Assembly (NCBI GenBank): GCA_002869615.1
Contig: PKUH01000013.1
Location: forward strand, 1 to 59,142
Length of the DNA: 59,142 bases
Direction of reading: 5' to 3'
Source: Desulfuromonas sp.
GTDB lineage: Bacteria; Desulfobacterota; Desulfuromonadia; Desulfuromonadales; UBA2294
The position numbers and the translations under genes were made by a program. Shown one piece after another: positions 59,074-59,142 of the stretch (position 1 is its first letter; every line of letters starts with the position of its first letter). A model generated the notes under the pieces. That model was not told the DNA's origin and ran no database searches. It worked only from the letters and a program-made list of their open reading frames with translations.

Positions 59074-59105
59074 CATACTCTTTTATGGCTTAATAAAAGA
59101 GTATG
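59074..59105. repeat. 13-bp perfect inverted repeat
   Basis: CATACTCTTTTAT and ATAAAAGAGTATG are exact inverted copies with a GGCTTA loop. It may be a terminator-like hairpin, the end of a small mobile element or an operator. Confidence 0.6.
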
Positions 59106-59142
59106 GCGGAGTGCGCGGCCGCGACCGCGCGGTTCTCCTGTC

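Larger units (their letters stand above)
58722..59142. other. Non-coding right end with several hairpins
   Basis: About 420 bases without a convincing gene. Visible hairpins: GGAGACACT/AGTGTCCCC (58822-58855), a minus-strand terminator (59041-59065), a 13-bp perfect inverted repeat (59074-59105) and GCGCGG/CCGCGC (59113-59130). The minus-strand frame at 58819-59076 runs through the terminator hairpin and lacks a separate ribosome site, so I do not call it. Confidence 0.6.

Noticed and set aside
58819-59076. 85-codon minus-strand frame at the right end
   Set aside because: Its first codons run through a terminator hairpin, it lacks a separate ribosome site and its composition (Ser/Arg/Glu repeats) looks like translated repeat sequence.
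1-59142. CRISPR array, prophage or conjugative element
   Set aside because: No regularly spaced repeats, integrase, phage structural genes or transfer genes were seen anywhere in the window.

Overview
This window looks like a chromosomal segment of a Desulfuromonadales bacterium, probably close to Desulfuromonas. The best single clue is a triheme cytochrome c7 at 52187-52453. Its predicted 68-residue mature chain resembles the classic Desulfuromonas c7 and the Geobacter PpcA family. A CbcL-like nonaheme-c/diheme-b fusion, sigma-54-type regulation, a GEMM riboswitch on a PilZ gene and a response regulator with DUF4388 and J-like domains fit the same group. Base composition and gene style look uniform. 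I saw no rRNA, tRNA, CRISPR array, prophage or intact insertion sequence.

Layout. 1-6481: distal half of a complex I operon (nuoH end, nuoI, J, K, L, M, N). 6496-8261: a promoter, a cyclic-di-GMP-I riboswitch with a terminator, and two tandem REC-PilZ genes, the second broken by an in-frame stop. 8334-12200 (minus): sucAB of 2-oxoglutarate dehydrogenase. 12339-14948 (minus): lemA plus a GIDE-like membrane gene with two in-frame stops near its end. 15012-20223: mostly minus-strand housekeeping genes (methyltransferase, flavin-binding protein, trxB, lipA, rubredoxin, elbB, XRE-cupin regulator) and a plus-strand SpoU/TrmH methyltransferase cut by an in-frame stop. 20420-27279 (plus): HtrA protease, a small conserved protein, rluD, pgeF, a REC-SARP regulator and an isochorismatase-like hydrolase. 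27348-34890 (minus): an unknown protein, yciH, a YdcZ-like transporter, a large response regulator, mltG, plsY and an LTA-synthase-like sulfatase. 35065-41493: dgkA, then gltBD on minus.

41838-52453 is the electron-transfer region: zinc-ribbon and very small proteins, a TPR protein, a PAS-PAS-sigma54 activator, cbcL with an overlapping transposase-derived zinc-finger/HTH gene, two tiny membrane proteins and a NifX-like protein behind a palindrome and a possible -24/-12 promoter, a split permease, a CrtI-like oxidoreductase and ppcA. 52565-58721: a universal stress protein, a cation/proton antiporter, and the tesA / ybbA-ybbP divergent set. The right end is non-coding with strong hairpins.

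How it fits together. Complex I feeds the menaquinone pool. CbcL would pass quinol electrons to periplasmic c-type cytochromes such as the c7 protein, towards extracellular metal or electrode acceptors. The most unusual observations are four in-frame stop codons in three otherwise intact genes, each one C-to-T change from a Gln codon; the riboswitch controlling a PilZ protein; and the possibly sigma-54-controlled cluster around cbcL.
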